A program made the translations under genes and the position numbers. Below are positions 18,162 to 28,697 of a stretch of DNA of 64,000 bases, one piece after another (within the stretch, counting starts at the first letter, position 1; every line of letters begins with the position of its first letter). Under the pieces are notes generated by a model. The model did no database searches. It saw only the letters and a list, made by a program, of their open reading frames with translations, and was not told the DNA's origin. This DNA is from Marinobacter panjinensis (lineage in GTDB: Bacteria > Pseudomonadota > Gammaproteobacteria > Pseudomonadales > Oleiphilaceae). The DNA is taken from NCBI RefSeq assembly GCF_005298175.1, contig NZ_SZYH01000001.1:3472001-3536000 (forward strand), written 5' to 3'.

Positions 18162-18878
18162 CTACGCCTCCAAAGCCGCCTTCTGAGCCTCAAACAACTG
18201 AGAAATCCCCAGCTTGGCCAATTTCAGCATGCCATCGAGCTCTTCCTGCTCAAACGGTGCACCCTCGGCCGTCCCCTGAATCTCAATGAAACCTCCCTGA
18301 TCCGTCATGATCACATTCATGTCGGTCTCGGCTTCGGAGTCTTCCGGGTAATCCAGATCCAGCACTGGCGTACCCTTGTACACACCGACTGAGAAAGCCG
18401 CAATCATCTGCTTCAGAGGCGACTTCTTCAGCCGACCTTCTTTCACCAGATGGTTCAGCGCGTCTACAAGTGCCACACAGCCCCCGGTGATAGCAGCTGT
18501 GCGGGTGCCACCATCAGCCTGGATAACGTCGCAGTCGATAGTAATCGAGTGTTCGCCCAGGGCGCTCAGGTCGACGGCGGCGCGCAGGGAGCGGCCGATG
18601 AGACGCTGAATTTCCACGGTACGTCCACCCTGTTTGCCACGGGCGGCTTCGCGGCCCATGCGGCTGCCGGTAGAGCGCGGCAGCATGCCGTACTCGGCGG
18701 TGATCCAGCCCTTGCCTTCGCCCCGCAGAAACGGTGGGACCTTGTTTTCGATAGAGGCGGTGCAGATCACCTTGGTGTCGCCGAATTCCACCAGCACGGA
18801 ACCTTCGGCGTGGCGGGTGTAGTGGCGTGTAATGCGAATATCTCGGGATTGTTCCGGCGTTCTTCCGCTCGGTCTCAT
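18162..18878 (-). CDS. rph: Ribonuclease PH
   Basis: 238 residues; a phosphorolytic 3'-5' exoribonuclease that trims tRNA precursors. N-terminal [18 protein letters not shown], the catalytic-face motifs [20 protein letters not shown] and [16 protein letters not shown], and the phosphate-side [22 protein letters not shown] region are all present at the usual spacing. Convergent with the crc-like gene; pyrE-crc-rph is the Pseudomonas order. Length typical. Confidence 0.96.
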   Translation of the reverse strand: MRPSGRTPEQSRDIRITRHYTRHAEGSVLVEFGDTKVICTASIENKVPPFLRGEGKGWITAEYGMLPRSTGSRMGREAARGKQGGRTVEIQRLIGRSLRAAVDLSALGEHSITIDCDVIQADGGTRTAAITGGCVALVDALNHLVKEGRLKKSPLKQMIAAFSVGVYKGTPVLDLDYPEDSEAETDMNVIMTDQGGFIEIQGTAEGAPFEQEELDGMLKLAKLGISQLFEAQKAALEA

Positions 18879-19042
18879 AGTCGTTCCTGGTATCAGTAGT
18901 GAGTGTCCAGGACATCAGTCCTGGTCGATTGCAATGTCGAAAGATTGCGGAGTATAACACGCAGCCAGAGACGTCTGTTCGATGTTCGGGCAGTCACCCT
19001 GCTAGACTGAAGATACTGCTTCTTTCCAAACGCGGAGTCACC

Positions 19043-19909
19043 ATGATCAGAAGTATGACGGCTTTTGCCCGCCAGGATACCCAGGAGAACTGGGGAACGC
19101 TCACCTGCGAGATTCGCACGGTCAATCACCGTTACCTGGAGCCGTCTTTCCGACTGCCCGAGGCACTTCGGGAACTGGAAAACAGTTTTCGCGAACAGCT
19201 GCGCAAACAACTGCGACGGGGCAAGGTGGATGTGGCCATTCGCCTGCAGACAACGGAAGCTGCGTCTCAGGGGTTCGAGATCGATGAGGATGTGGCCCAT
19301 GCGGTGAATGAGGCGGCCAATCACATCAACAAGATGCTGGATAATCCGGCCCACATCAGTGCCCTGGATATCCTCAGGTGGCCCGGTGTGCTGGCCTCCA
19401 CCGAGCAGGATTACGGTCCTGCCCGCAAGGCAGCGGGGGAGTTGTTTGAGCGTACGGTGAGTGAATTGGTGACAGTCAGGGAACGTGAAGGGGAACGTCT
19501 GCGCCCTTTGTTTGAAGACCGGTTGGCCACCATGGGCAAACTGGTCGCTGAGGTGCGGGAACGCATGCCGGAGCTGATTCGCGCCCAGGAAGAGCACCTG
19601 AAAAACCGCTTTGAGCAGGCAAAGGTCGAGATTGACCCTGACCGAATTGCCCAGGAAATGGTCATGCTGGCCCAGAAAAGTGACGTGGCCGAAGAGCTTG
19701 ACCGGCTGGACGCCCATATCACCGAAGTGTCAGAGACGCTTCAGGGCGATGATGCCATCGGCCGTCGGCTGGACTTTCTGATGCAGGAGCTGAACCGTGA
19801 GGCCAACACCCTCAGTAGCAAAAGTATCGATGCCCGGGTGACCAGGGCTGCCGTTGACCTGAAGGTGCTCATTGAGCAGATGCGGGAGCAGGTACAGAAC
19901 CTGGAGTAG
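19043..19909 (+). CDS. yicC: YicC family endoribonuclease
   Basis: 288 residues from ATG 19043 (MIRSMTAFARQ), which has GGAG at 19034-19037; the frame runs further upstream without a typical N-terminus. The opening MIRSMTAFAR, VNHRYLEPSFRLPE and the C-terminal RRLDFLMQELNREANTLSSK with IEQMREQVQNLE are the YicC signatures. YicC proteins are reported to be endoribonucleases acting on RNAs including small RNAs. It is divergent from rph across about 160 bases. Confidence 0.93.
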   Translation: MIRSMTAFARQDTQENWGTLTCEIRTVNHRYLEPSFRLPEALRELENSFREQLRKQLRRGKVDVAIRLQTTEAASQGFEIDEDVAHAVNEAANHINKMLDNPAHISALDILRWPGVLASTEQDYGPARKAAGELFERTVSELVTVREREGERLRPLFEDRLATMGKLVAEVRERMPELIRAQEEHLKNRFEQAKVEIDPDRIAQEMVMLAQKSDVAEELDRLDAHITEVSETLQGDDAIGRRLDFLMQELNREANTLSSKSIDARVTRAAVDLKVLIEQMREQVQNLE

Positions 19910-19915
19910 AGTGGC

Positions 19916-19943
19916 TGTGGCCAATAGCGGTTTGTTGGCCACA
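19916..19943 (+). terminator. Hairpin downstream of yicC (weak terminator)
   Basis: The perfect 9-bp stem TGTGGCCAA / TTGGCCACA lies 6 bases past the yicC stop. It is followed by CCTTTAG, so the U-run is short. Confidence 0.5.
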
Positions 19944-20071
19944 CCTTTAGGTAATCCGTACAGAATGCCTGGCATGTGCTACCTTGACGATAACAAAAAC
20001 ATGTTCCTGGTAGCCGCCAGGTACATACAAAAAAACAGGCCACGCGTTGTGCTGTACTGAAGTAACTGCCC

Positions 20072-20812
20072 ATGACAAAGCTTTGTCGCTGCCTACTGGT
20101 GATTTTTTTCTTCGGCCCTCTTTACGGGGCCGCCTCTGAGCTTGATCGGCTCACCTTCATAACAGAGCATTACCCACCCTACAATTACCTGGACGAGAGA
20201 GAGCTGAAGGGTTCATCCGTTGGAATCCTGGAGGCCATGCTGCAACACGCTGGAAGCACTACGGAAACCACGGATATCCGGGTGCTGCCGTGGGCCAGAG
20301 GCTATGACACCACCCTACTGACACCGGATGCCGTGCTGTTTTCCACCACCCGTACCAGTGCCCGCGAAGACCTGTTTCAGTGGGTGGGGCCCCTGGCAGC
20401 CGGACGCGTGGTGCTGCTGGCCAGGAAAGACAGCAATATCTCGATCCAGAACCAGGAGGCCCTGCAAAACGGTAACGTAAGTATGGTGGTTATAGGGGAG
20501 GACATAGGTGCCCAGAAATTGCTGGAATCCGGTGTTAATGCCGCCCGCATGCACACGGCTGTGAATAACGAGAGTGCGATGAACATGCTGGTCGCCAACC
20601 GGGTCAACCTGTGGGCCTATGGTGAAGATGTGGCGCACTGGCTGTTGAGGAAGCATGGGCATGATCCGGACGATTTCGAGACCGTCTATGTGCTGTCCCA
20701 GGACCCGCTCTACTTTGCCATCAACCGTGATACCGATCCTGCCGTTGTAGAGCGGTTGCAGCAGATACTTGATGACCTTCGCGTCCGGGGCAAGATACCG
20801 CCAATTGAATGA
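20072..20812 (+). CDS. Periplasmic solute-binding protein (SBP family 3), first of a pair
   Basis: 246 residues with a signal peptide (MTKLCRCLLVIFFFGPLYG, cut near GAASE). The fold signature starts FITEHYPPYNYLDERELKG and continues VGILEAMLQHAG, as in family 3 amino-acid-type binding proteins. The ligand-binding arginine pattern of amino-acid binders is not obvious. No permease or ATPase gene is adjacent; instead a paralogous binding protein and a diguanylate cyclase follow, suggesting a sensory role (inference). Confidence 0.83.
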   Translation: MTKLCRCLLVIFFFGPLYGAASELDRLTFITEHYPPYNYLDERELKGSSVGILEAMLQHAGSTTETTDIRVLPWARGYDTTLLTPDAVLFSTTRTSAREDLFQWVGPLAAGRVVLLARKDSNISIQNQEALQNGNVSMVVIGEDIGAQKLLESGVNAARMHTAVNNESAMNMLVANRVNLWAYGEDVAHWLLRKHGHDPDDFETVYVLSQDPLYFAINRDTDPAVVERLQQILDDLRVRGKIPPIE

Positions 20813-20822
20813 GGAGGGAGGC

Positions 20823-21572
20823 ATGCACCGCCTGATTTGTCGACAGGAATTGAAGTTCCTGTTTTTTCCATGCCTTGCCTTATGGGTGTGGGGGCATGCC
20901 CAGGCGGCTGGGCCCATCACCTTCTACACAGAAGAATACCCGCCTTATAATTTTATCAATGACCAGGGCAAGATGGACGGCATTTCCACCAGGCTGTTGC
21001 AGGAAGCGCTGACCGCAATAGATCACCCCGTGAACTTCCTGCTGGTGCCCTGGGCGAGGGCCTTCAGCGAGGCGAGGCTGCGGCCCGGGAACTGCATGTA
21101 CTCCACCGCTCGCACCGCCGAGCGAGAGGCTATGTTCCACTGGGTGGGGCCGCTGGTAGAGACAGAGTGGGCGGCCTTCGCCCTGCCGGGTCGCAGTATC
21201 GGGGCGACCAGTCTGGAGGAATTGAAGGGCCTTAGGGTTGGTAGTTTCCATGAGGATGCCATCAGTATTTATGTGGCAAACCAGGGCGTTGAGATTATCA
21301 ATGCCTCCCGGGACAGTGAAAACCTCAAACGACTGACGTCGGGCCTTATTGATGTCTGGGTGACCGGCCCAGACGTGGCCGAGGTGGTGGCGGGCAGCGC
21401 CGGGGTTCGGCTTGAAAGGCTGTTTACCTTTCGGCGCAGCGCGATCTACCTTGCCTGCCACAAATCCATTCCAGCCCGTTTCCTGGAACAACTGCAAACC
21501 CGGGTGGACCGACTGAAAGAGGAGGGTCGTTACCACCAGATACGGCAGCAGGTTCTGGGGAACGGTGAATGA
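20823..21572 (+). CDS. Periplasmic solute-binding protein (SBP family 3), second of a pair
   Basis: 249 residues from ATG 20823, directly behind a strong GAGGAGGGAGG site; it starts 10 bases after the previous stop. The signal peptide ends near GHAQAA. FYTEEYPPYNFINDQGKMDG is clearly paralogous to the first protein (HYPPYNYLDERELKG), so this is a tandem duplication with divergence. Its stop overlaps the ATG of the diguanylate cyclase (ATGA at 21569-21572), coupling binding protein and cyclase. Confidence 0.83.
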   Translation: MHRLICRQELKFLFFPCLALWVWGHAQAAGPITFYTEEYPPYNFINDQGKMDGISTRLLQEALTAIDHPVNFLLVPWARAFSEARLRPGNCMYSTARTAEREAMFHWVGPLVETEWAAFALPGRSIGATSLEELKGLRVGSFHEDAISIYVANQGVEIINASRDSENLKRLTSGLIDVWVTGPDVAEVVAGSAGVRLERLFTFRRSAIYLACHKSIPARFLEQLQTRVDRLKEEGRYHQIRQQVLGNGE

Positions 21573-22837
21573 AACCGGAAGAAAAAGGCGCAAAAGTCAC
21601 CCGCTGGCACAGTATCACCACCCGCCAAGCCCTGGTAACGTTCGTCATCGCCTTGCTGCTGAGTGCGGGCACCGGGGTCTTTCAGCTGGTGTCGGACGCA
21701 CAGGTGGTGCGAGCGGAAACCCGGGAAGATATGGAGCGGTTGCTGAACCTGGTTGAAGCGTCTGCCGCGGAAGCTGCCTTCCAGCTCAACCCGGATCTGG
21801 CCAACCAGGTGGTTGAAGGCCTCTACAATTACCGCAGTGTCCGTTATGTTTCCCTGCGGGATGACTTCGGTCGGGTGTTGATGGAGAAGGGCGAGGCGTC
21901 CAGCGAGCAGGCAGGGATACTCTTGCAGGCATTGTTCGGTGACGTCACCCACTTTCAGAAGTCACTGGATTATTCCGTGTCCCGGACCCCCGAGCCGCTG
22001 CCGGTTGGTGAACTTCGGCTGGTACTCTCCACCGCTTCGATTGGCGAGTCTTATGTACAGCGTGGGCGACGTCTGTTCCTGCTGGGCATTGTTGAGGCAT
22101 TGAGCATTGCCGTGCTGGTGGTACTGGTTTTCCACTTCCTGATCACCCGGCCCCTGCTAAGTATCTATCGCGCCATTGCCGCTGTGAGCCTGAAGCAGCC
22201 GGGGAGATGGCCCAGACCCGATACCCCGCATTCCCGCCGCGATGAGCTGGGGCGCCTGGTGCGGGAGCTGGACAATCTTATGCAGGCCTTCCAGAAGGGG
22301 CTGGACCAGCGGGACGCGCTGCATCAGATATCCACCATTGACGGCCTGACCGGCATTCCGAACCGGCGTTTTTTCGATGACTTCCTGGAAAAATGCTGGT
22401 ACCAGGCGGCAGACCAGGACCAGCCCCTGTCGTTGATTTTCATTGATATCGACTACTTCAAGCCCTTCAACGACAACTACGGCCATGCCGTAGGGGACGA
22501 TTGTCTGCGCTCGGTGGCCGGGGCGTTGAGCGGCGCTTTGACCCGCCCCACGGATATTGTGGCGCGCTATGGCGGGGAGGAGTTTGTCTGTGTGCTTCCC
22601 GGTACGGACCTCGACGGCGCGAGGGCCGTCGCACAGAGAATACGCCACGACGTCAATGCACTGGCCATTCCCCACAGCCATTCGGAAGCGGCACCTTATG
22701 TCACCGTCAGTATGGGTGTCGCCAGTGCCGTGCCGGGCCACAATGAGGTGGATATGATCCGCTTGCTGGAAATTGCAGACCACCGCCTTTACCTGGCAAA
22801 AGATCAGGGGCGCAACCGCTGTGTCTGGCATGACTGA
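21569..22837 (+). CDS. Membrane diguanylate cyclase (periplasmic sensor, HAMP-like, GGDEF)
   Basis: 422 residues. TM1 is about 20-40, a periplasmic sensor follows (about 42-165), then TM2 (about 170-192), a HAMP-like linker (LITRPLLSIYRAIAAV to about 245) and a GGDEF domain from about 260. The active site is GGEEF, with the inhibitory I-site RPTD five residues before it, so active and product-inhibited c-di-GMP synthesis is expected. The layout resembles YfiN/TpbB-type cyclases. Overlap with the upstream binding-protein gene suggests they signal together. Confidence 0.9.
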   Translation: MKPEEKGAKVTRWHSITTRQALVTFVIALLLSAGTGVFQLVSDAQVVRAETREDMERLLNLVEASAAEAAFQLNPDLANQVVEGLYNYRSVRYVSLRDDFGRVLMEKGEASSEQAGILLQALFGDVTHFQKSLDYSVSRTPEPLPVGELRLVLSTASIGESYVQRGRRLFLLGIVEALSIAVLVVLVFHFLITRPLLSIYRAIAAVSLKQPGRWPRPDTPHSRRDELGRLVRELDNLMQAFQKGLDQRDALHQISTIDGLTGIPNRRFFDDFLEKCWYQAADQDQPLSLIFIDIDYFKPFNDNYGHAVGDDCLRSVAGALSGALTRPTDIVARYGGEEFVCVLPGTDLDGARAVAQRIRHDVNALAIPHSHSEAAPYVTVSMGVASAVPGHNEVDMIRLLEIADHRLYLAKDQGRNRCVWHD

Positions 22838-22897
22838 AGCTACGCCGGATCAACGTACCTTCCCTCGTGGACGGGTGCGATAGGCGACCAAACGCCG

Positions 22898-23616
<719 letters not shown>

Positions 23617-23707
23617 GTATGGGTTTTAGCTGTATACAAATTGAGCCCGTGAGATTACACTACGCGGTCTGCTGAAATCAGTCATTATTGCTATTGTCGG
23701 GGAAGTT

Positions 23708-23920
23708 ATGGCACGAGTTACCGTTGAAGATTGCCTTGAACACGTTGATAACCGGTTCCAGCTGGTTATGCTGGCCACCAAGCGCGCCCGCCAGATCGCA
23801 ACCAAGGGCTTCGAGCCGATGGTTCCTGAAGAGAACGATAAGCCAACGGTTATTGCCCTGCGCGAAATCGCCGCTGGCATGGTTTCCCGTGATCTCCTCA
23901 CCGAGGATGATGACGAGTAA
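23708..23920 (+). CDS. rpoZ: RNA polymerase omega subunit
   Basis: 70 residues: [20 protein letters not shown], then [12 protein letters not shown] and [13 protein letters not shown]. This is the whole conserved omega core with an acidic end (TEDDDE); it is shorter than the E. coli protein, which has a longer tail. Omega helps assemble RNA polymerase and forms part of a ppGpp site with beta'. spoT, the ppGpp synthase/hydrolase, is next. Confidence 0.95.
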   Translation: MARVTVEDCLEHVDNRFQLVMLATKRARQIATKGFEPMVPEENDKPTVIALREIAAGMVSRDLLTEDDDE

Positions 23921-23962
23921 AGGTGCGAGACGGGAATATTTTCTGTTAACCCGTCGAAAGCA

Positions 23963-23990
23963 TTGAAATCTGGTCTTGCGGTTTTATAGT
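23963..23990 (+). promoter_or_regulatory. Sigma-70-type promoter upstream of spoT
   Basis: TTGAAA (23963-23968) and TATAGT (23985-23990) are separated by 16 bases, in the rpoZ-spoT gap. Transcription would start near 23997, only about 30 bases before an intrinsic terminator. Confidence 0.55.
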
Positions 23991-24025
23991 GTACCTATAG
24001 GCATTACCGGACGTACGTCGGAAGG

Positions 24026-24053
24026 ACCCGAATGCATGCATTCGGGTTTTTTT
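24026..24053 (+). terminator. Intrinsic terminator in the rpoZ-spoT gap
   Basis: The self-complementary ACCCGAATGCA / TGCATTCGGGT (24026-24047) runs directly into a T tract to 24053. It ends rpoZ transcripts, but it also lies downstream of the candidate promoter at 23963, so it must be read through for that promoter to express spoT. Confidence 0.9.
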
Positions 24054-24086
24054 ATCCCTGAAATTCAGTATCTCCATGGAGGCGCG

Positions 24087-26234
24087 GTGTCGGCAGAGGC
24101 AACGGTTGATGTGCTGGCCAGTGAGCTCAGCACCTATCTCGATACCAATCGCATCAATCAGGTGCGAAGAGCCTACTATTATGCCGAACAAGCCCATGAA
24201 GGGCAGATGCGCAAAAGCGGTGACCGCTATATTACCCACCCCCTGGCGGTTGCCCATATCCTTGCCGGCCTGAAGCTGGATCACCAGAGCCTGATGGCCG
24301 CCATGCTCCACGATGTCATCGAGGACACCGGCATTCCCAAGGATGCGCTGGCGGAGCAGTTTGGTGAAGACGTGGCAGAACTCGTGGACGGTGTCAGCAA
24401 ACTGACCCAGATCGAATTTCGTACCCGTGCCGAGGCCCAGGCCGAGAACTTCCAGAAAATGACCCTGGCCATGGCACGAGACATCCGCGTGATACTGGTC
24501 AAGCTGGCGGACCGCCTGCACAACATGCGCACCCTCGGCCCCATGCCCTATGAAAAACGCCAGCGCATTGCCAACGAAACCCTCGATATCTACGCGCCCA
24601 TTGCCAACCGACTGGGCATGCATTCGATCTGTACCGAGCTGGAAGACCTGGGGTTTGCGTCGCTGTATCCGATGCGCTCGAAGTACATTTCCAAGGCGGT
24701 CGCAAAACTGCGGGGCAGTCACCGGGAAATTATTGATGATATCCGGGGCAAACTGCAGGAGAAGCTGGAAGAGCGCAGCTTGCCGGGGCGGATACTGGGC
24801 CGGGAAAAACACCTGAACAGCATCTACAACAAGATGAAGTTCAAACAGAAATCCTTCCATGAAATCATGGATGTTTACGCCTTCCGGATCATTACCGACA
24901 CCGAAGACGACTGTTACCGCATCCTTGGCGCCGTGCACAGCCTCTACAAGCCGCTGCCGGGCCGTTTCAAGGACTACATTGCCATGCCCAAGGCCAATGG
25001 TTACCAGTCCCTGCATACCACCCTGTTCGGCATGCATGTGAATATCGAAATCCAGATCCGCACCGAGGAGATGGAGCACATTGCCAACAATGGTATAGCG
25101 GCTCACTGGATGTACAAGAACGAGCCCTCCAACGTTACCAGCGTTAACCAGTTGCGGGTGGATCGTTGGGTGAAGGGCCTGATGGAAATGCGTGAACGGG
25201 CGGACGATTCCCTGGAATTCATCGAGCACGTGAAGGTGGATCTGTTCCCGGATGAGATCTATGTGTTCACGCCCAAGGGCAAGATCATGGAGTTGCCCAG
25301 TGGTGCCACACCGGTGGATTTTGCCTATGCCATCCATACCGACATTGGTAATGCCTGTGTCGCCTGCCGTATCAATCGCACTCTGGGGTCACTGAGCCAG
25401 CCGCTGCAAAGCGGCCAGACCGTGGAAATCATTACCGCTCCGGGGGCACGGCCGAATCCGGCCTGGCTCAGTTTCGTAGTCACTGGCAAGGCCCGCAGCA
25501 GTATTCGCCACGTGCTCAAGAACCAGAAGCGGGCCGAATCCCTGGATCTGGGCAAAACCCTGCTCAAGAAGTCTCTCAAAGGCTTTGGAACCAGCCTGTC
25601 GAAGATCAGTGAGCATCAGGTTCAGGCTGTGGTCAGTCACAACCAGGTAGACAGCTTCGACGATCTGGTCAGTGATATTGGCCTGGGGAACCGCATGGCC
25701 TACCTGGTTGCCCGGCAACTGGTCAGCGGCAGCGCTGAAGGTGAAGCGTCGGATACCGCTCTGGCACCGGTTATGGACAATGCTGACAACAGTCCTGTCA
25801 CCATCCGTGGAACCGAGGGCCTTTTGGTTCGCTTTGCCAGCTGTTGCAAGCCCATCCCGGGGGACCCGGTGGTGGGCGCCATGGATTCCGGAAAGGGCAT
25901 GGTCATCCACTCGGATACCTGCTCCAGGTTACCCGAAGACGATGAGGGCCGGTCGCGCCTGACCCACCTGAAGTGGGCCAAGGACATTGCCAACGAGTTC
26001 TCGGTGGAACTTCGGGTGGAGCTGGAGCGCCAGCGCGGGGTCATTGCCGAGCTTGCCAACGCAGTAGCCATGGCGGACGGCAATATCGAGCGCATTAACG
26101 TGGAAGAGCAGAACGCCAGGCTGGGCATTGTCAGTCTGGTGGTGCATGTCAACGGCCGCAAGCACCTGGCCAGGGTAATGCGGCGGATCAGGAATATTCG
26201 CGCGGTTACCCATATAAACCGGGTGAGGCACTGA
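24087..26234 (+). CDS. spoT: Bifunctional (p)ppGpp synthase/hydrolase SpoT
   Basis: 715 residues from a GTG at 24087 with GGAGG at 24078-24082; this N-terminus ([18 protein letters not shown]) matches SpoT, whereas the open frame extends to 23976 through the terminator. The HD hydrolase domain has [12 protein letters not shown] and [10 protein letters not shown]. The synthetase domain has [22 protein letters not shown] ([20 protein letters not shown]) and C-terminal ACT follow. Retention of the HD residues marks SpoT rather than RelA. ridA follows 103 bases later. Confidence 0.95.
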   Translation: MSAEATVDVLASELSTYLDTNRINQVRRAYYYAEQAHEGQMRKSGDRYITHPLAVAHILAGLKLDHQSLMAAMLHDVIEDTGIPKDALAEQFGEDVAELVDGVSKLTQIEFRTRAEAQAENFQKMTLAMARDIRVILVKLADRLHNMRTLGPMPYEKRQRIANETLDIYAPIANRLGMHSICTELEDLGFASLYPMRSKYISKAVAKLRGSHREIIDDIRGKLQEKLEERSLPGRILGREKHLNSIYNKMKFKQKSFHEIMDVYAFRIITDTEDDCYRILGAVHSLYKPLPGRFKDYIAMPKANGYQSLHTTLFGMHVNIEIQIRTEEMEHIANNGIAAHWMYKNEPSNVTSVNQLRVDRWVKGLMEMRERADDSLEFIEHVKVDLFPDEIYVFTPKGKIMELPSGATPVDFAYAIHTDIGNACVACRINRTLGSLSQPLQSGQTVEIITAPGARPNPAWLSFVVTGKARSSIRHVLKNQKRAESLDLGKTLLKKSLKGFGTSLSKISEHQVQAVVSHNQVDSFDDLVSDIGLGNRMAYLVARQLVSGSAEGEASDTALAPVMDNADNSPVTIRGTEGLLVRFASCCKPIPGDPVVGAMDSGKGMVIHSDTCSRLPEDDEGRSRLTHLKWAKDIANEFSVELRVELERQRGVIAELANAVAMADGNIERINVEEQNARLGIVSLVVHVNGRKHLARVMRRIRNIRAVTHINRVRH

Positions 26235-26337
26235 GGCGGCCACTGATCGACAGGCCCGAGACGCGACTTTCAGCGTGTTGACAGGCTGGCTGTCCAGGGG
26301 TGAGGATTGGCGTTTTGAAACAGAGAGTCCCAAGGTC

Positions 26338-26724
26338 ATGACCAATAAATCCGTAATCCAGACCGAAAATGCACCGCAGGCTATCGGTACCTATTCTCAG
26401 GCCGTCAAGGCCGGAGACACTGTCTACATCTCCGGACAGATCCCGCTGGTGCCAGAGACCATGGAGGTGGCCGCAGGCGACTTTGCCGCCAAGACCCGCC
26501 AGGTGTTCGAAAACCTGAAGGCTGTTTGTGAGGCCAGCGGTGGTGAGCTCAAGGACATCGTCAAGGTCAATATCTATATGACCGATCTGAGCAACTTCGC
26601 TACGGTGAACGAGATTATGGCCACCTATTTCCAGGAGCCCTATCCGGCCCGAGCCGCCGTAGGCGTGGCGGCCCTGCCCAAGGGCGTTCCGGTGGAAATG
26701 GAAGCGGTGATGGTGCTGAGCTGA
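26338..26724 (+). CDS. ridA: RidA family reactive intermediate deaminase
   Basis: 128 residues from ATG 26338 ([20 protein letters not shown]). Hydrolyses 2-aminoacrylate and related enamines/imines. Conserved [23 protein letters not shown], the [15 protein letters not shown] stretch and the Arg/Glu site in [20 protein letters not shown] are present. Downstream of spoT as in many gammaproteobacteria; ends in a clear terminator. Confidence 0.94.
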   Translation: MTNKSVIQTENAPQAIGTYSQAVKAGDTVYISGQIPLVPETMEVAAGDFAAKTRQVFENLKAVCEASGGELKDIVKVNIYMTDLSNFATVNEIMATYFQEPYPARAAVGVAALPKGVPVEMEAVMVLS

Positions 26725-26744
26725 TATCGGCCCGGTGCATTGAT

Positions 26745-26772
26745 GAGGCGGCCTCTTACGGGCCGCCTTTTT
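26745..26772 (+). terminator. Terminator of spoT-ridA
   Basis: AGGCGGCC / GGCCGCCT (26746-26753, 26761-26768) followed by five T. Its end overlaps the stop codon of the convergent SDR gene. Confidence 0.85.
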
Positions 26773-27653
26773 CATTTCTGCTGTGCGATCATTTCCCGGT
26801 AACCCTCCCGAAAATCCGGATAGCGGAAACGGAATCCCGATTCCAGCAAACGCTTGTTACTGCAACGCTTGCTGCCTGCGCGCCCACCCTTGCGAGCATC
26901 AGGCTCAGGGGCCGCACAGGGCACCTGTTCCCGCACCCAGGCCACAACCTCGTCCAGCCTGACCGGTTCGCAGTCACTGGCGAGATAGCACGGGTCCAGA
27001 GGCTCTCCTGCCAGCGCCCGGTTCACCAGGTGGCAAACCGCGGCCACGGCATCGGCTTCGTGAATCCGGTTACTGAACGGGGCAGGGGACGCGGGGTCCA
27101 TGCGGCCGTTCATAACGGCCTCCAGAAATTGTTGCCGTGTCGGCCCGTAAATACCACTGAACCGTATAGCCGTTGCAGGGTGGCCGCTGTTCAGGGCGGT
27201 CTGCTCGCCTGCCAGGACCATCTGGCCGCTGAACCTGGCAGGGTCTGTGGGGCTGGTCTCGTCAACCCAGGAATCGTCATTCTGGGAATAGACACTGCTG
27301 CTGCTGACGAAAAAGAGACGCGTCAGCCGCTGTGAGCCGAGGGCGGCGACAAGATTTTCAAGGCCACGGACGTAGGCGTTACGGTAGCCCTCTTCATCGT
27401 AACTGGAGGGCGTCAGGCAATAGATCACGATATCGAGACTTTCCGGCAGTATCGCTTCAACCTGTTTCCGCTCCAGCAGGTCGGCGCCGAGGGCATGAAC
27501 CCCTTGCGGAATCCGGGCCGGATTGCGCCGCAAACCGAAGACCTCAGCCTCCTGGGACAGCGTTTCTGCAATCGCTCCACCGAGTTTGCCGCAACCGGCG
27601 ACCAGTATGCGTGGCGCTTGCTTGTGTTCAGTGATTGCCATAGGCAATATCAA
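26772..27653 (-). CDS. NAD(P)-binding SDR/epimerase family protein (YeeZ-like)
   Basis: Up to 293 residues; an internal ATG at 27641 (MAITEHKQ) may be the true start. The N-terminal Rossmann motif is VAGCGKLGGAIAETL (about 18-32), and FFVSSSSVYSQNDD and IRFSGIYGP supply the extended-SDR core. It resembles YeeZ-type NAD-dependent epimerase/dehydratase proteins. Substrate unknown. It converges with ridA and is divergent from oxyR. Confidence 0.8.
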   Translation of the reverse strand: MILPMAITEHKQAPRILVAGCGKLGGAIAETLSQEAEVFGLRRNPARIPQGVHALGADLLERKQVEAILPESLDIVIYCLTPSSYDEEGYRNAYVRGLENLVAALGSQRLTRLFFVSSSSVYSQNDDSWVDETSPTDPARFSGQMVLAGEQTALNSGHPATAIRFSGIYGPTRQQFLEAVMNGRMDPASPAPFSNRIHEADAVAAVCHLVNRALAGEPLDPCYLASDCEPVRLDEVVAWVREQVPCAAPEPDARKGGRAGSKRCSNKRLLESGFRFRYPDFREGYREMIAQQK

Positions 27654-27729
27654 TCCTTATGCTTTGGCTAATAAATTAACAGGGCGGTTTATCGCGCCCT
27701 GGCTGGACGACATCTGACCGGAGCCCACC

Positions 27730-28689
27730 ATGACTCTCACCGAGTTAAGATACGTTGTTACCCTCGCACGGGAAAGGCATTTTGGCCGTGCAGCCGAGCG
27801 CTGTCATGTCAGCCAGCCTACCCTGAGTGTGGCGGTCAAGAAGCTGGAAGACGAACTGGGTATCCCGCTGTTTGAACGCAGCAAGAACAGTATCCGTGTC
27901 ACCGAAACCGGCAAACGGATTATCGAGCAGGCGCAGCGGGTACTGGACCAGGTGGGTGTCATCCGCGATATGGCGCAGGATGGCAAGAACCAGCTCAATG
28001 CACCACTGAAGGTCGGGGCCATCTACACCATCGGGCCCTACCTGTTCCCGCACCTGTTACCTGAGTTGCGCCGTGCCGCGCCGGATATGCCCCTGTACAT
28101 CGAGGAAAACTACACAGCTACCCTGCGTCAGAAGCTGCGCCAGTCTGAACTGGATGCCATTATCATCGCACTGCCGTTTGAAGAGCCTGAAGTGGTGACC
28201 CTGCCGCTTTATGACGAGCCTTTCGTGGTGCTTCTGCCCGGTGGCCATCCGCTCACCGAGCGGGAGAGCCTGACGGCGGAGGAACTGGCCAAGGAGCAGT
28301 TGCTGTTGCTCGGCCCGGGCCACTGTTTCCGTGACCAGGTGCTGGAGTCCTGCCCGCCGCTGGTTGATGCGGTTACCCGTAACCCCAATGCCAAGGCGCC
28401 CTCACTGGTGACCGAGGGCAGTTCTCTGGAAACCATTCGTCACATGGTGGCGTCCGGCCTTGGGATCACGGTATTGCCGCTTTCCGCCGCGACTGCCATG
28501 CAGTACGACGAAAGCATTCTGGCGGTTCGGCCTTTCGCAGCACCGGTGCCTTTCCGAACGGTCGCACTGGCCTGGCGGGTGACGTTCCCCCGTCCCAAGG
28601 CGATTGATGTTCTGTCGCTGGCAGCCAGCCAGTGCCGGGTGATCGAAAAAGCGAAAATCGACACCCCGGCTGCTGCCGCAACTGCCTGA
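27730..28689 (+). CDS. oxyR: Peroxide-sensing LysR regulator OxyR
   Basis: 319 residues. The N-terminal winged helix (MTLTELRYVVTLARERHFGR, VSQPTLSVAVKKLE) is LysR type. The regulatory domain has GHCFRDQVLESC, with cysteines at residues 199 and 208, exactly the redox pair of E. coli OxyR, so H2O2 sensing by disulfide formation is expected. Targets would be catalase and peroxiredoxin genes, none of which lie in this window. recG starts 8 bases after its stop, a widespread arrangement. Confidence 0.95.
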   Translation: MTLTELRYVVTLARERHFGRAAERCHVSQPTLSVAVKKLEDELGIPLFERSKNSIRVTETGKRIIEQAQRVLDQVGVIRDMAQDGKNQLNAPLKVGAIYTIGPYLFPHLLPELRRAAPDMPLYIEENYTATLRQKLRQSELDAIIIALPFEEPEVVTLPLYDEPFVVLLPGGHPLTERESLTAEELAKEQLLLLGPGHCFRDQVLESCPPLVDAVTRNPNAKAPSLVTEGSSLETIRHMVASGLGITVLPLSAATAMQYDESILAVRPFAAPVPFRTVALAWRVTFPRPKAIDVLSLAASQCRVIEKAKIDTPAAAATA

Positions 28690-28697
28690 GCCAGGAT

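Noticed and set aside
23946..25337. Open frame of 463 codons opposite spoT
   Set aside because: Antisense to the conserved HD and synthetase domains of SpoT, with shadow-type composition and no family motif.
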